From assembly GCF_001613325.1 (NCBI RefSeq), contig NZ_BDCD01000023.1:159080-223079 (forward strand): DNA of 64,000 bases, written 5' to 3'. Origin of the DNA: Nocardia yamanashiensis NBRC 100130 (GTDB taxonomy: Bacteria > Actinomycetota > Actinomycetes > Mycobacteriales > Mycobacteriaceae). How positions within the stretch are numbered: position 1 is the stretch's first letter; each line of letters opens with the position of its first letter. The translations under genes were made by a program, and so were the position numbers. Below the pieces are notes generated by a model. It was not told the DNA's origin. It did not search any database and saw only the letters and a program-made list of their open reading frames with translations. Positions 17,424-25,885 of the stretch are shown piece after piece.

Positions 17424-18559
17424 AGGGATACCAGCCTTTGCGGAGCGAACAGGTCGATGGGGTGCCGGGTGCTTCCGGTCATGGCCAGCTCGGCCAGGAT
17501 CTCGCCGACCACCGGCACGAATTTGAAGCCGTGCCCGGAGAAGCCGCAGGCCACCGTGACGGCCGAATGGGCGGGGTGGGTGGCGATGACGAAGTGCTGA
17601 TCGGCGGTGTTGGAGTACATGCAGGTGGCGGCGTGCAGGCAGCGGCCGGCCAGGGCGGGCAGCAATTCGGTGACCCGCGAACGCATTTCGGTGATCTCGT
17701 CCAAATGCACTTCCCGGTCGATGGTGTCCGGGGTGCAGCGGATGCCCTTGCGGAAGAACGCCGTCTTGACGCCGCCGCCGGATCCGTCGATGGCGGGGAA
17801 ACCGTAAATCTGTGCGCCCGAGTCGTTCTCGGCGATGTAGATGGGATCACGCTCGAACTTCTCGGTCCCTACGACGGGGTCGAGCCAGTACATGACCTGG
17901 CGTTCGATGGCGATCTCGACGCCCAGGTCGGCGAGCAGGCGCGGCGCCCACGCACCGGGGCAGATCACCAGCCGCCCGGCCGAATACGTGCCGTGCCCGG
18001 TCGTGACCGTGACGCTGTCACCGGTCTGCGACCAGTCCTCGACCTGTTCGCCGTAGCGCAGCGTGGCACCGGCTTTCGCGGCCAGTTCCAGATGGGCCGC
18101 GACCGTGCGTTCGGGGCGGGCGAATCCCGCCTGTTCCTCGAACAGGCCGACGAAATGCGGGCTGGGCGCGAAGTTGGGGAACCTGGCCTTGATCTCACCG
18201 GCGGTCAGGATCTCGTGCGGCAGCGACCATTCCCGGCTGGCCCGGATGCTGCCCGCCACCGTGAGACTGTCCTCCGGACCCACGTAGAGCCCGCCGGTGA
18301 GCCGGTAGACCTCGTCGCCGGAGTCCCGCGCCAGCTGCTCCCACAATTCGTAGGCGCGCAGCAGCAGCGGCACATAGGCGGGGTCCTCGAAATACGACTG
18401 CCGGATGATGCGGGAGCCGCCGTGACTGGAGCCCCGGTCGTGGGCGGGCGTGAACTTTTCCAACCCCAGCACGCGCTGCCCGCGCGCCGCGAGGTGATAC
18501 GCGGCGGCGCTGCCCATACCGCCGAGGCCGATGACGATGACGTCGTAGGTGTCGGTCAC
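17420..18559 (-). CDS. soxA: Monomeric sarcosine oxidase
   Basis: 379 residues. The FAD motif is VIGLGGMGSAAAYHLA; HAATCMYSNTAD carries the cysteine that links FAD covalently in monomeric sarcosine oxidase; CGFSGHGFKFVPVVGE is the C-terminal active-site segment. It should oxidise sarcosine to glycine, formaldehyde and hydrogen peroxide. It starts 3 bp after the dimethylglycine oxidase gene and overlaps the Rieske oxygenase gene by 4 nt. N-methyl amino acid oxidase activity is possible, but context favours sarcosine. Confidence 0.92.
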   Translation of the reverse strand: MTDTYDVIVIGLGGMGSAAAYHLAARGQRVLGLEKFTPAHDRGSSHGGSRIIRQSYFEDPAYVPLLLRAYELWEQLARDSGDEVYRLTGGLYVGPEDSLTVAGSIRASREWSLPHEILTAGEIKARFPNFAPSPHFVGLFEEQAGFARPERTVAAHLELAAKAGATLRYGEQVEDWSQTGDSVTVTTGHGTYSAGRLVICPGAWAPRLLADLGVEIAIERQVMYWLDPVVGTEKFERDPIYIAENDSGAQIYGFPAIDGSGGGVKTAFFRKGIRCTPDTIDREVHLDEITEMRSRVTELLPALAGRCLHAATCMYSNTADQHFVIATHPAHSAVTVACGFSGHGFKFVPVVGEILAELAMTGSTRHPIDLFAPQRLVSL

Positions 18560-18562
18560 GGG

Positions 18563-20986
18563 TTACCTCCGGATCAGCGTCATATCGGGGTCCACCACCG
18601 GTTCGACGTGCACGCGAGCGGTGAATCTATCGGTCAGATAGTCGATTTCGACCTCGTCGCCCGGTCGCAGGTCGCTCGGCAGCCAGGCGTAGGCGAGGCA
18701 GCGGCCGATGGTGGCGGAATAGCCGGCGCTGGTGACGTATCCGGCGACCGCGCCGCGCACCGAGACCGGTTCCTTGCCCAGCACCGCGGCGTGCGGATCG
18801 TCGAGCACCACGGTGCGCAGCGTCTTGTCCGGCGGGGCAGCCGATTCCAATGCCTGCTTGCCGGTGAAGGACTGCTTTCTCATGCGCACCGCGAACCCCA
18901 GTCCGGCCGCTTCAGGCGTGTGCTCGGCGGTCATGTCCGCTCCCCAGGAGCGGTAGCCCTTCTCCAGCCGCAGACTGTTGAAGGCGATTCGACCGGCCGC
19001 GATCACGCGGTGTTCCCGCCCCGCTTCCCACAGCAGATCCCACAGTGCCGCACCGTGTTCCGCGCCGGTGTAAATCTCCCAGCCGAGCTCCCCCACGTAC
19101 GAGACCCGGAGCATGGTGACCGGGATGCTGCCCAGGTAGGTGCGCAGCGCCTTGAAGTATCCGAATGCCCGGTGCGAAAGATCGTCCGGGCACAGCGGCT
19201 GCACCATGGCACGCGCGTCCGGCCCCCAGACGCCGAGGCAGCAGGTGCCGCCGGTGATATCGCGCAGGATCACACTGCCGTCACCGGGCAGATGCCTTGC
19301 GAACCAGTCGAAATCGAGCGGGCCGTTCGCGCCGACCTGGAAGTGCTGCTCCGACAGGCGCGCGACGGTGAGATCGCTGCGAATGCCGCCGTTGTCGTCG
19401 AGCAGCAGCGTGTAGGTGACCGCGCCCGGCTTGCGCCCCACGTCATTGGTGGTCATGCGTTGCAGGAAGTCCGCCGCGCCCCGGCCGCTCACCTCGTAGC
19501 GGGTCAGGGGCGTCATGTCGTACAGCGCGACATGCGTTCGCGTCCAACGAGCTTCGGCGATCGAGACCGGCGAGAAGAAGCGGCTCGACCAGTCGTCGCG
19601 GGGCGGGAACTCCAGGCCGTCCGCCGCGAGCTCGGGCAGCAGTGCGCGATTGGCCTCGAACCAGGCCGGGCGTTCCCAGCAGCCGCCCTCGAAGAAGAAC
19701 GCGCCCAGCTCCCGGTGCCGGCCGAAGAACGGGCTGGTGCGGACATTGCGTGGCGCGCTGCGATATTGATGCGGGTGCAGGATGTCGTACACCTCGACGA
19801 ACGCCTGCACGCTGGTGCGCCGGATGAACTCCGGGCTGCGGGCCGCGTCTTCGAAGCGGTACAGATCGCATTCGTGCAGGTCGATATCCGGGGTGCCCTC
19901 GACGATCCAGTGCGCCACCGCGCGGGCCACGCCCGCCGAATGCGTCACCCAGACCGCCTCGGCCACCCAGCAGCCGGCCAGGTCGCGGTGTTCGCCGAGG
20001 ATGGGGAAACCGTCGGGGGTGAAGGAGAAGATGCCGTCGAAGGCCTCGTCCACTTTGGTGTCGGCAAGGGCGGGCAGCAGCCGGACGCTTTCGGCCCAGG
20101 CCGGTTCGAATTCGGCGGCGGTGAACGGGAGCATGGACGGCATGGGTTCACCGGCGCTGTCTTCGGTCAGGGTGCCGATCTCGACGGGGCGCGGGGTGTG
20201 CCCGTAGTAGCCGATGCCGATCCGGTCGCCGTAGGTGCGGTAGTAGAGGTCCGCGTCCTGATGCCGCAGGATCGGCAGGCGGGCGGCGGAATCCAGTGCG
20301 GGCACGGCGCCGGTCTTGGCGAACTGATGCGCCATCGGCACCAGGGGCACGGTGAGCCCGACCTTGCGGCCCAGCTCCGCACCCCAGAAACCGGCGGCGC
20401 AGACCACGATATCGGCGGGTAGTTCCTGACCGTCCGCCGTGCGCACGCCGGTGACCCGGCCGTCGCTTTCCAGGATCTCCACGACCTCGCAGTAGGCCAG
20501 GAAGCGGGCGCCGCGTTCGACCGCGCGCCGCGCCTGCGCTTCGGCGGCCCGCACTGCCAGCGCCAATCCGTCTGTGGGCGTGTGGAATCCGCCAAGGATC
20601 AGGTCCGGATCGATCAGTGGATGCAGTTCGGCGCAGGCCTGCGCATCCAGCAACCGTGATTCGATCCCCCAGGCTTTCGCCCACCCGTGCCGCCGGTGCA
20701 ATTCCACCCAGCGCTCCGGCGTGGTGGCCACCTCCAGCCCGCCGACCGCGTCGAAAGCGTCCAGGGCCCCGAACTTCTCGACCGTGTACCGCGCCAGCTC
20801 GGCCATGGTCTTGGAGCCATTGGTCTGGAACACCAAACCCGGTGCGTGCGAAGTGGATCCGCCAGTGCGGAAGAGCGGGCCCCGGTCGGCGACCGTGACA
20901 TCGGTCCAGCCGAGCGCGGTGATTTCGTCGGCCAGGGCGGTGCCCACGATTCCCGCACCGATGATGACAACTCGCGGCTGCGTCAC
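18563..20986 (-). CDS. dmg: Dimethylglycine oxidase with C-terminal aminomethyltransferase (GcvT) domain
   Basis: 807 residues from GTG 20986, chosen because GGAGG precedes it; the open frame extends upstream to 21112 into the promoter. The N-terminal half is a DAO-type FAD domain (VVIIGAGIVGTALADEI) with STSHAPGL, whose His is the covalent flavin site in this family. The C-terminal half is a GcvT-like folate domain (YEVSGRGAADFLQRMTTN; SYVGELGWEIY). It converts dimethylglycine to sarcosine and passes the methyl carbon to tetrahydrofolate. It is the first gene of the catabolic operon. Confidence 0.92.
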   Translation of the reverse strand: MTQPRVVIIGAGIVGTALADEITALGWTDVTVADRGPLFRTGGSTSHAPGLVFQTNGSKTMAELARYTVEKFGALDAFDAVGGLEVATTPERWVELHRRHGWAKAWGIESRLLDAQACAELHPLIDPDLILGGFHTPTDGLALAVRAAEAQARRAVERGARFLAYCEVVEILESDGRVTGVRTADGQELPADIVVCAAGFWGAELGRKVGLTVPLVPMAHQFAKTGAVPALDSAARLPILRHQDADLYYRTYGDRIGIGYYGHTPRPVEIGTLTEDSAGEPMPSMLPFTAAEFEPAWAESVRLLPALADTKVDEAFDGIFSFTPDGFPILGEHRDLAGCWVAEAVWVTHSAGVARAVAHWIVEGTPDIDLHECDLYRFEDAARSPEFIRRTSVQAFVEVYDILHPHQYRSAPRNVRTSPFFGRHRELGAFFFEGGCWERPAWFEANRALLPELAADGLEFPPRDDWSSRFFSPVSIAEARWTRTHVALYDMTPLTRYEVSGRGAADFLQRMTTNDVGRKPGAVTYTLLLDDNGGIRSDLTVARLSEQHFQVGANGPLDFDWFARHLPGDGSVILRDITGGTCCLGVWGPDARAMVQPLCPDDLSHRAFGYFKALRTYLGSIPVTMLRVSYVGELGWEIYTGAEHGAALWDLLWEAGREHRVIAAGRIAFNSLRLEKGYRSWGADMTAEHTPEAAGLGFAVRMRKQSFTGKQALESAAPPDKTLRTVVLDDPHAAVLGKEPVSVRGAVAGYVTSAGYSATIGRCLAYAWLPSDLRPGDEVEIDYLTDRFTARVHVEPVVDPDMTLIRR

Positions 20987-21000
20987 CGCGCCTCCAAAGT

Positions 21001-21036
21001 GTTGCGTATTGCGCACCAAGTGCCGTAATACGCAAC
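21001..21036. promoter_or_regulatory. Operator 1 of the choline/betaine divergent promoter
   Basis: 13-bp arms (GTTGCGTATTGCG and the complement of GTTGCGTATTACG) flank a 10-bp spacer. Ten bases of each arm are perfectly inverted. On the minus strand a perfect TTGACA (21061-21066) and a CATAGT hexamer (21035-21040, spacing 20) lie just upstream, so this site would cover the transcription start of the dimethylglycine oxidase operon. Confidence 0.75.
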
Positions 21037-21147
21037 TATGGTCCGCCCGCCCGGAGGCGCTGTCAACCGGAACGCCGAAATCCGTATTCCCTTTGTTTCT
21101 CCCGTATTTCACGACCGGTTGACGACTTCACGCGCCGGGTTCACACT

Positions 21148-21183
21148 GTTGCACATAGCGCATCGAGTAGCGCTATTCGCAAC
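21148..21183. promoter_or_regulatory. Operator 2 of the choline/betaine divergent promoter
   Basis: Arms GTTGCACATAGCG and the complement of GTTGCGAATAGCG flank a 10-bp spacer, exactly the geometry of operator 1 at 147 bp distance. The four half-sites share GTTGCRNATWRCG. A plus-strand TTGACG (21119-21124) with CACACT (21142-21147, 17-bp spacing) ends where this site begins, so it would cover the start of the ferredoxin transcript. Confidence 0.75.
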
Positions 21184-21204
21184 TCGTCACCTTCGGGAGG
21201 TCCC

Positions 21205-21534
21205 ATGCCCGCCCAGCTGACCCTGCTCGTCGGCCGGCTCTCCGAACTCCCCGTCGGTGGCGTGCTCACCGTGAATCCGCCGGGACAGCACGCCATTTCG
21301 ATCTTTCACACCGAGGACGGGCTGTACGCCGTCGACGACACCTGCACCCATCAGGACGCCTCGCTGGCCGACGGGTGGCTGGAGGGCTGCGTGGTGGAAT
21401 GCCCGCTGCACGAGTCCTGTTTCGACCTGCGCACCGGAGCGGTCTCCGGGCCGCCCGCCAAGCGCGCGCTGCGCACCCATCACGTCGAGGTCCGCGGCGA
21501 CGAGATTCTGCTGACCCCGAGCGCGGACTCATGA
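21205..21534 (+). CDS. Small Rieske-type ferredoxin
   Basis: 109 residues with one Rieske [2Fe-2S] site, C47-x-H49 then C66-x-x-H69, in the spacing of bacterial dioxygenase ferredoxins. GGGAGG precedes the ATG. It is transcribed away from the betaine catabolic operon under a matching operator and overlaps the reductase gene by 4 nt. The most likely role is to carry electrons to the Rieske oxygenase at 16293-17423. Confidence 0.9.
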   Translation: MPAQLTLLVGRLSELPVGGVLTVNPPGQHAISIFHTEDGLYAVDDTCTHQDASLADGWLEGCVVECPLHESCFDLRTGAVSGPPAKRALRTHHVEVRGDEILLTPSADS

Positions 21535-22724
21535 GCGAGTCCATCGCGGTGGTGGGCGCGTCGCTGGCCGGGCTGACCGTCGTGCGGTCCTTGCGCGCCA
21601 GGGGTTTCCGCGGGCGTATCACGCTGATCGGGGCCGAACCGGAGCTGCCCTACGAGCGCCCCACGCTGTCCAAGGAGTTCTTGCAGACCGGCGAGCCGGT
21701 CGGCTTGCTCGAAGGTCACGCCGAGACGCGGAGCCTGGACGCCGAATGGATCCTCGGGCAGCGCGCGGTCGGACTGTCGACCGGGGCAACGCATGTCGTG
21801 CGCTTGGACGACGGTCGCGATATTTCCGCGGATATCGTCGTGCTGGCCACCGGGGCCCGCCCCCGCCTCCTGCCCGGCTTCGAGACCGCCCACTACCTGC
21901 GCGACCTGCGAGATGCGCGGCGGCTGCGCGCGGCGCTCGCGAACACCACGCGCCTGGCCATTATCGGCGCGTCCTTCCTCGGCTCGGAAATAGCGGCCAC
22001 CGCACACGAATCGGGCCTCGAGGTGACGCTGATCGAACAGGCTCTACTGCCTTCGATCGGCGTACTGGGCGAAACCGTGGCCGCCGCCTGCACCGCCCTG
22101 CACGCTCGTCACGGCGTCCGCCTGCACACCGGCACCAGCGTGCTGACGCACCGCGACGGGGTCCTGGAACTGTCCGACGGCACCGGCGTCCCTGCCGACA
22201 CGGTGGTGGTGGCGATCGGTGCGGAGCCCGAAACCGATTGGGCCACCGCCGATCAGACCATGCGATCCGCGACGCACCTGCACGCCGACGACGGCTTCCT
22301 CACCGGGCCCACCGGCCGCACCACGGTTCCCGGCGTCTACGCCATCGGCGACTGCGCCCGGCCGCTCGACCCGAGTACCGGCCGCCACCGGCGTACCGAG
22401 CACTGGCACAACGCCATCACCCAGGCTCACCTGGCCGCCGCCACCATCACCGGGACCCCCGCGCCCCCGCCCGCCGTCCCCTACTTCTGGTCCCGTCAAT
22501 ACGGCCACCTGCTCCAATTCGCCGGTACGGCACATCCGGCCGCCGTCCCCCACCTCATCGACGGCGACCTGTCCTCCCCCACCTTCACCGTCCGCTACGA
22601 CCTCGACCACACCCCGGTGGCGGTCTGCGCCCTCGACAACCCGCGCCTGTTCACCCGGCACCGGAAACTTCTGGACCGTTCGATTTGCTCCGCCGAGGGG
22701 TCTGAACAGCGCATCGCCGGGTAA
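21531..22724 (+). CDS. FAD-dependent ferredoxin reductase
   Basis: 397 residues with two dinucleotide-binding folds: an N-terminal FAD site (IAVVGASLAGLTVVRSL) and a central NAD(P)H site (LAIIGASFLGSEIAATA), then VYAIGDCA for FAD and a C-terminal BphA4-like domain. It resembles oxygenase-coupled ferredoxin reductases. The ATGA overlap with the Rieske ferredoxin gene indicates a working pair feeding an oxygenase, probably the glycine betaine monooxygenase. Confidence 0.9.
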   Translation: MSESIAVVGASLAGLTVVRSLRARGFRGRITLIGAEPELPYERPTLSKEFLQTGEPVGLLEGHAETRSLDAEWILGQRAVGLSTGATHVVRLDDGRDISADIVVLATGARPRLLPGFETAHYLRDLRDARRLRAALANTTRLAIIGASFLGSEIAATAHESGLEVTLIEQALLPSIGVLGETVAAACTALHARHGVRLHTGTSVLTHRDGVLELSDGTGVPADTVVVAIGAEPETDWATADQTMRSATHLHADDGFLTGPTGRTTVPGVYAIGDCARPLDPSTGRHRRTEHWHNAITQAHLAAATITGTPAPPPAVPYFWSRQYGHLLQFAGTAHPAAVPHLIDGDLSSPTFTVRYDLDHTPVAVCALDNPRLFTRHRKLLDRSICSAEGSEQRIAG

Positions 22725-22840
22725 TCACACATCGGCGGGTGCGAATCCCTCGGGCGCGCTGACGTTTTGCGACACGCTCGGCCGGCGGCTCACCCCTGCT
22801 ACCGTCGAAAACGCGACACTCGCAAGGCTAGGAGCACGTC

Positions 22841-23104
22841 ATGGGCATTATCACCATGATCATTATCGGTCTGATCTGCGGCGCCATCGCCCGCCTCCTC
22901 GTTCCCGGCAAAGAAGACTTCGGCTGGATCATGACCATCGTCCTGGGCATTGTCGGCGGCTACGTCGGCGGCACCCTCGGCAGCCTCGTCTTCGCTCCCC
23001 ACGAATTCACCTTCCGCCCACCGGTGGAGCACACCTTCATCGGCGCCATCGTCGGCGCCGTGATCCTGCTGGTCATCTACAAGTTCGTGCGCGCGCGAGT
23101 GTGA
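22841..23104 (+). CDS. GlsB/YeaQ/YmgE family small membrane protein
   Basis: 87 residues with three hydrophobic helices (about 1-20, 27-50, 65-83) and the Gly-rich pattern IIIGLICGAIARLLVPGKEDFGW typical of transglycosylase-associated stress proteins. AGGAG precedes the ATG. These proteins are often induced by general stress; molecular function is unknown. It converges with the glycosyltransferase-P450 gene, 4 bp away. Confidence 0.85.
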   Translation: MGIITMIIIGLICGAIARLLVPGKEDFGWIMTIVLGIVGGYVGGTLGSLVFAPHEFTFRPPVEHTFIGAIVGAVILLVIYKFVRARV

Positions 23105-23108
23105 CCCG

Positions 23109-25769
23109 CTACCGCCGGTGCAGGGTCACCGGGAGCGCCGAGGGCGACAGCACGAAATCCTTGTTGGAGGCGCGGACTCGGTAGCCGGGATCGGGGACGG
23201 GCCGCCAGCGGGTGAGCAGGGCGGCGGTGGCCAGGGCTATCTCGAGCATGGCGAAATGGTCGCCGAGGCAGCGGCGGCGGCCGACGCCGAAGGAGAGGCT
23301 GGCGTGCTTGGCGGATTCGGTGGCGTTCTCCGGAGACCAGCGGTCGGGGTCGAAGGCGTCCGGGTCCGGGAAGTAGCGGGGGTCGTGCTGGACGCCGTAG
23401 GGGCTGAACATGATCGCGCTGCCGTCGGGGATGACGAGATCGCCGATGGGGAGGTCACCGCTGGTGTTGGCGGCGCTGATCCACGGCCCCCAGAAGCGGA
23501 TGGTCTCGGCGACGGTCTGCTTCAGGTACGGCAGGGCGGCGAGGTGGGACGGGCGGATATCGTCGCGGCCGACCACCTCGTCGAGTTCGGCGTAGAGGCG
23601 TTCGGCCACCACCGGATTGCGCATGACCTCGTGCCAGAGCCAGCCGGTGAGCGAGGCCATGGAGCCGACGCCGCCGGCCAGCATGAGAATCGCTTCGTCG
23701 GTGATGTGCTGGTCGGAGAGGGTTTCGCCGGTCTCGGTATCGACGTGGCGGATGAGCGAGGACACGACGTCGTTGAAATCCTCGTCGCGCCTGCGGTATT
23801 CGGCGATGACCGCGCCGACCGCCTGCTGCAGGCTGCGGGATCTGGTGCGCCACCGGTAGTTGGCGATGACGCGCAGGCGGCGGATCTGCGGCGGCAGGGC
23901 GGTGCGCAGGATGACCTGGCTGAGCAGCCACGGAATGCTGTCGCGGATCTCGCGCCGGGCGTCATCACCGAAATCGGCGGTGAACAGGGTGGAGGAGACG
24001 GTGTCCAGGACCAGGCCGTGGGCTTCGTCCATGAGGTTGACCCCGGCGGGCAGCCCGGCCGCCCATTTGTTGGCGATATCGGCCGCGGCCTCGGAGTAGT
24101 GCGCCAGGCGTGACTGTTTGAGCGCGGGCGCGATCATGCGGCGGCGCTGGCGGTGTTCCGCGCCGCGCAGCACGTTCACCGAGTTCCCGGCGAACTCCTG
24201 AATCGCCTCACGCAGGTCCTCGCGCTCGAATTCGGCATCGCTCAACTGCACTTCGCGCAGCAGCTCGGGGGTGGTGAGCACGTAGCCGGTCTTGAACCCG
24301 AACTTGATCCGCACGATGGGTCCGAGCGCGGACAGCGAGGTCACGAAGCCGGGTGCGTCGCGCAGCGCGCGCAGGCTGTGGCCGACCACGGGCAGCGCGC
24401 CGGGCGCGGTGGGGACTTCCGCCAGGGTGCGGGGCAGGCGTCCCGCGTCCGGGGAGAGGGTCTGTCCGGCCATCCGATATTCCTCCAGAACCATTTCGGT
24501 GTAATGAGATTGGCGCACCGAAGCGGAATGAGCGCGCACGACCTCGCGCATCTCGGCGAGCCGGCCGCGATCGGCCGCGAGTTTCGCGAGCGTCTCGGCC
24601 AGGGCGGCGGGCGTGGGGTCGGCGCTGCGGATGCCGCCGCCCGCCGGAATCGATTCGGCGAGCGCCGGATCGCAGTACACGACGGGCAGCCCGACGGCCA
24701 CCGCCTCGAGCAACGTCATACCCTGGGTGTCGAACCCGTCGGAAGTGAACAGCAGCGCATCGGCACTCGCCATGGCACCCAAACAGTCGGACTGGGACAC
24801 CCTGCCGTGCAGGCGGATTCGATTCCCCAGCCCGGCTGCGGCGACCTGCGCCGTCACCGATGCCGACAGGTCCCCGTCACCGTAGATGTCGAGCCGGCAG
24901 TCCGGCGTGCGGCGCACCGCTTCGACCGCCTCGGCCAAACGCTTCTCCGCCGACAACCGCCCACACCAGATCAGCCGCAGCAACGCGGATTCCCGCTGTA
25001 CTGCGGCATAATTCACGCCGATCTCCGCCGAATCGGGCGCTGCCGCATCAGCATCGGGCTCAGCACCGGCGTCGTCCGGCCGCGCCGCAGCGGGTTCCCG
25101 CGCGGCGAGGCCTTCGAGCAGCGCGTCGTCCACACCGTTCGATACCACGCGCACCGGTCGCGTAACCCCGTGCGCGGCCAGGAGGTCAGCGAAGTGCTGG
25201 GTGGGCGCGAGCACTCGATCGGCCACTTCCGCCTGCCCGGCGATCGTCCACCAGGCGTGCCGGGCCGCCCGAGTCTCGGCCACTCGCGGCATCTGATAGT
25301 TGTGCGGCACATACCGTCCGTGCAGGGCCCGCATCACCAGGGCGACCAGGTACGGCGCGGGCGAGTTCGCCGCGATGAACGCGTCGTCCCGGCTCTGCGC
25401 CGTGTGCACCAGCGGAATCCCGTGCCGCCGGGCCGCTTTCATCCCGGATATGGCGGCCCCGTAGGTGGTGTGCGTATGCACCACGTCGACCGGTCCGCGC
25501 GCCGCGAACACGCTGTCGATGAGTTCGGCATTGCGCCGATTCGGCGCCACCACTTCGAAGCCGTTCACACCCGGCCCCGAAAGCCCGTGCAGCTCCACCA
25601 CATCCAGATCGGCCTCCGCCCCGGCGGCGGGTGCGGTGAACAGGGTGACCCGATGCCCCGCCCGTTCCAGCCCGCGCCGCAGCGCTGCCACGGCCGTCTG
25701 TACCCCGCCCAGCGAACCGGGGTGGTAGTCCATGAACATGGCGATGTGCATCAGCGGCACTGTACGCAC
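23109..25769 (-). CDS. GT4 glycosyltransferase fused in one frame to a cytochrome P450
   Basis: 886 residues without an internal stop. Residues 1-430 are a GT-B family 4 glycosyltransferase: GSLGGVQTAV (19-28), GRLSAEKRL (270-278), and the nucleotide-sugar motif at 347-355 with Asp in place of the first Glu of EX7E. Residues 450-886 are a complete P450: ExxR at E755/R758, FDPDRW, and FGVGRRRCLG with Cys834. The I-helix reads LAGGVGSMAS, lacking the usual acid-Thr pair. I start at GTG 25769 (GAGGG upstream); the frame is open to 25829. A Met at residue 433 could be an internal start for a separate P450, but the GT would still have no stop. Confidence 0.82.
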   Translation of the reverse strand: MRTVPLMHIAMFMDYHPGSLGGVQTAVAALRRGLERAGHRVTLFTAPAAGAEADLDVVELHGLSGPGVNGFEVVAPNRRNAELIDSVFAARGPVDVVHTHTTYGAAISGMKAARRHGIPLVHTAQSRDDAFIAANSPAPYLVALVMRALHGRYVPHNYQMPRVAETRAARHAWWTIAGQAEVADRVLAPTQHFADLLAAHGVTRPVRVVSNGVDDALLEGLAAREPAAARPDDAGAEPDADAAAPDSAEIGVNYAAVQRESALLRLIWCGRLSAEKRLAEAVEAVRRTPDCRLDIYGDGDLSASVTAQVAAAGLGNRIRLHGRVSQSDCLGAMASADALLFTSDGFDTQGMTLLEAVAVGLPVVYCDPALAESIPAGGGIRSADPTPAALAETLAKLAADRGRLAEMREVVRAHSASVRQSHYTEMVLEEYRMAGQTLSPDAGRLPRTLAEVPTAPGALPVVGHSLRALRDAPGFVTSLSALGPIVRIKFGFKTGYVLTTPELLREVQLSDAEFEREDLREAIQEFAGNSVNVLRGAEHRQRRRMIAPALKQSRLAHYSEAAADIANKWAAGLPAGVNLMDEAHGLVLDTVSSTLFTADFGDDARREIRDSIPWLLSQVILRTALPPQIRRLRVIANYRWRTRSRSLQQAVGAVIAEYRRRDEDFNDVVSSLIRHVDTETGETLSDQHITDEAILMLAGGVGSMASLTGWLWHEVMRNPVVAERLYAELDEVVGRDDIRPSHLAALPYLKQTVAETIRFWGPWISAANTSGDLPIGDLVIPDGSAIMFSPYGVQHDPRYFPDPDAFDPDRWSPENATESAKHASLSFGVGRRRCLGDHFAMLEIALATAALLTRWRPVPDPGYRVRASNKDFVLSPSALPVTLHRR

Positions 25770-25885
25770 GCGCCCCACCCTCTGAAACGCCCACATTTCT
25801 ATGGTCTGGACGCCGCAACGCTCCAGCACACAGGGTCGAGTGAGATCATCACCAGTGTTGTGCCGATTGCGTCGAAAGAGGCCCC

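Noticed and set aside
17438..20422. A 994-residue open frame on the plus strand
   Set aside because: It lies opposite the sarcosine and dimethylglycine oxidase genes, whose motifs are intact. Its sequence is the low-complexity Arg/Gly/Ala/His mix produced by the antisense of high-GC genes.
24450..24480. Treating the GT4-P450 frame as two separate genes
   Set aside because: There is no stop codon between the domains, so the glycosyltransferase has no independent end; a separate internal P450 start at Met433 remains possible but has no strong ribosome site.
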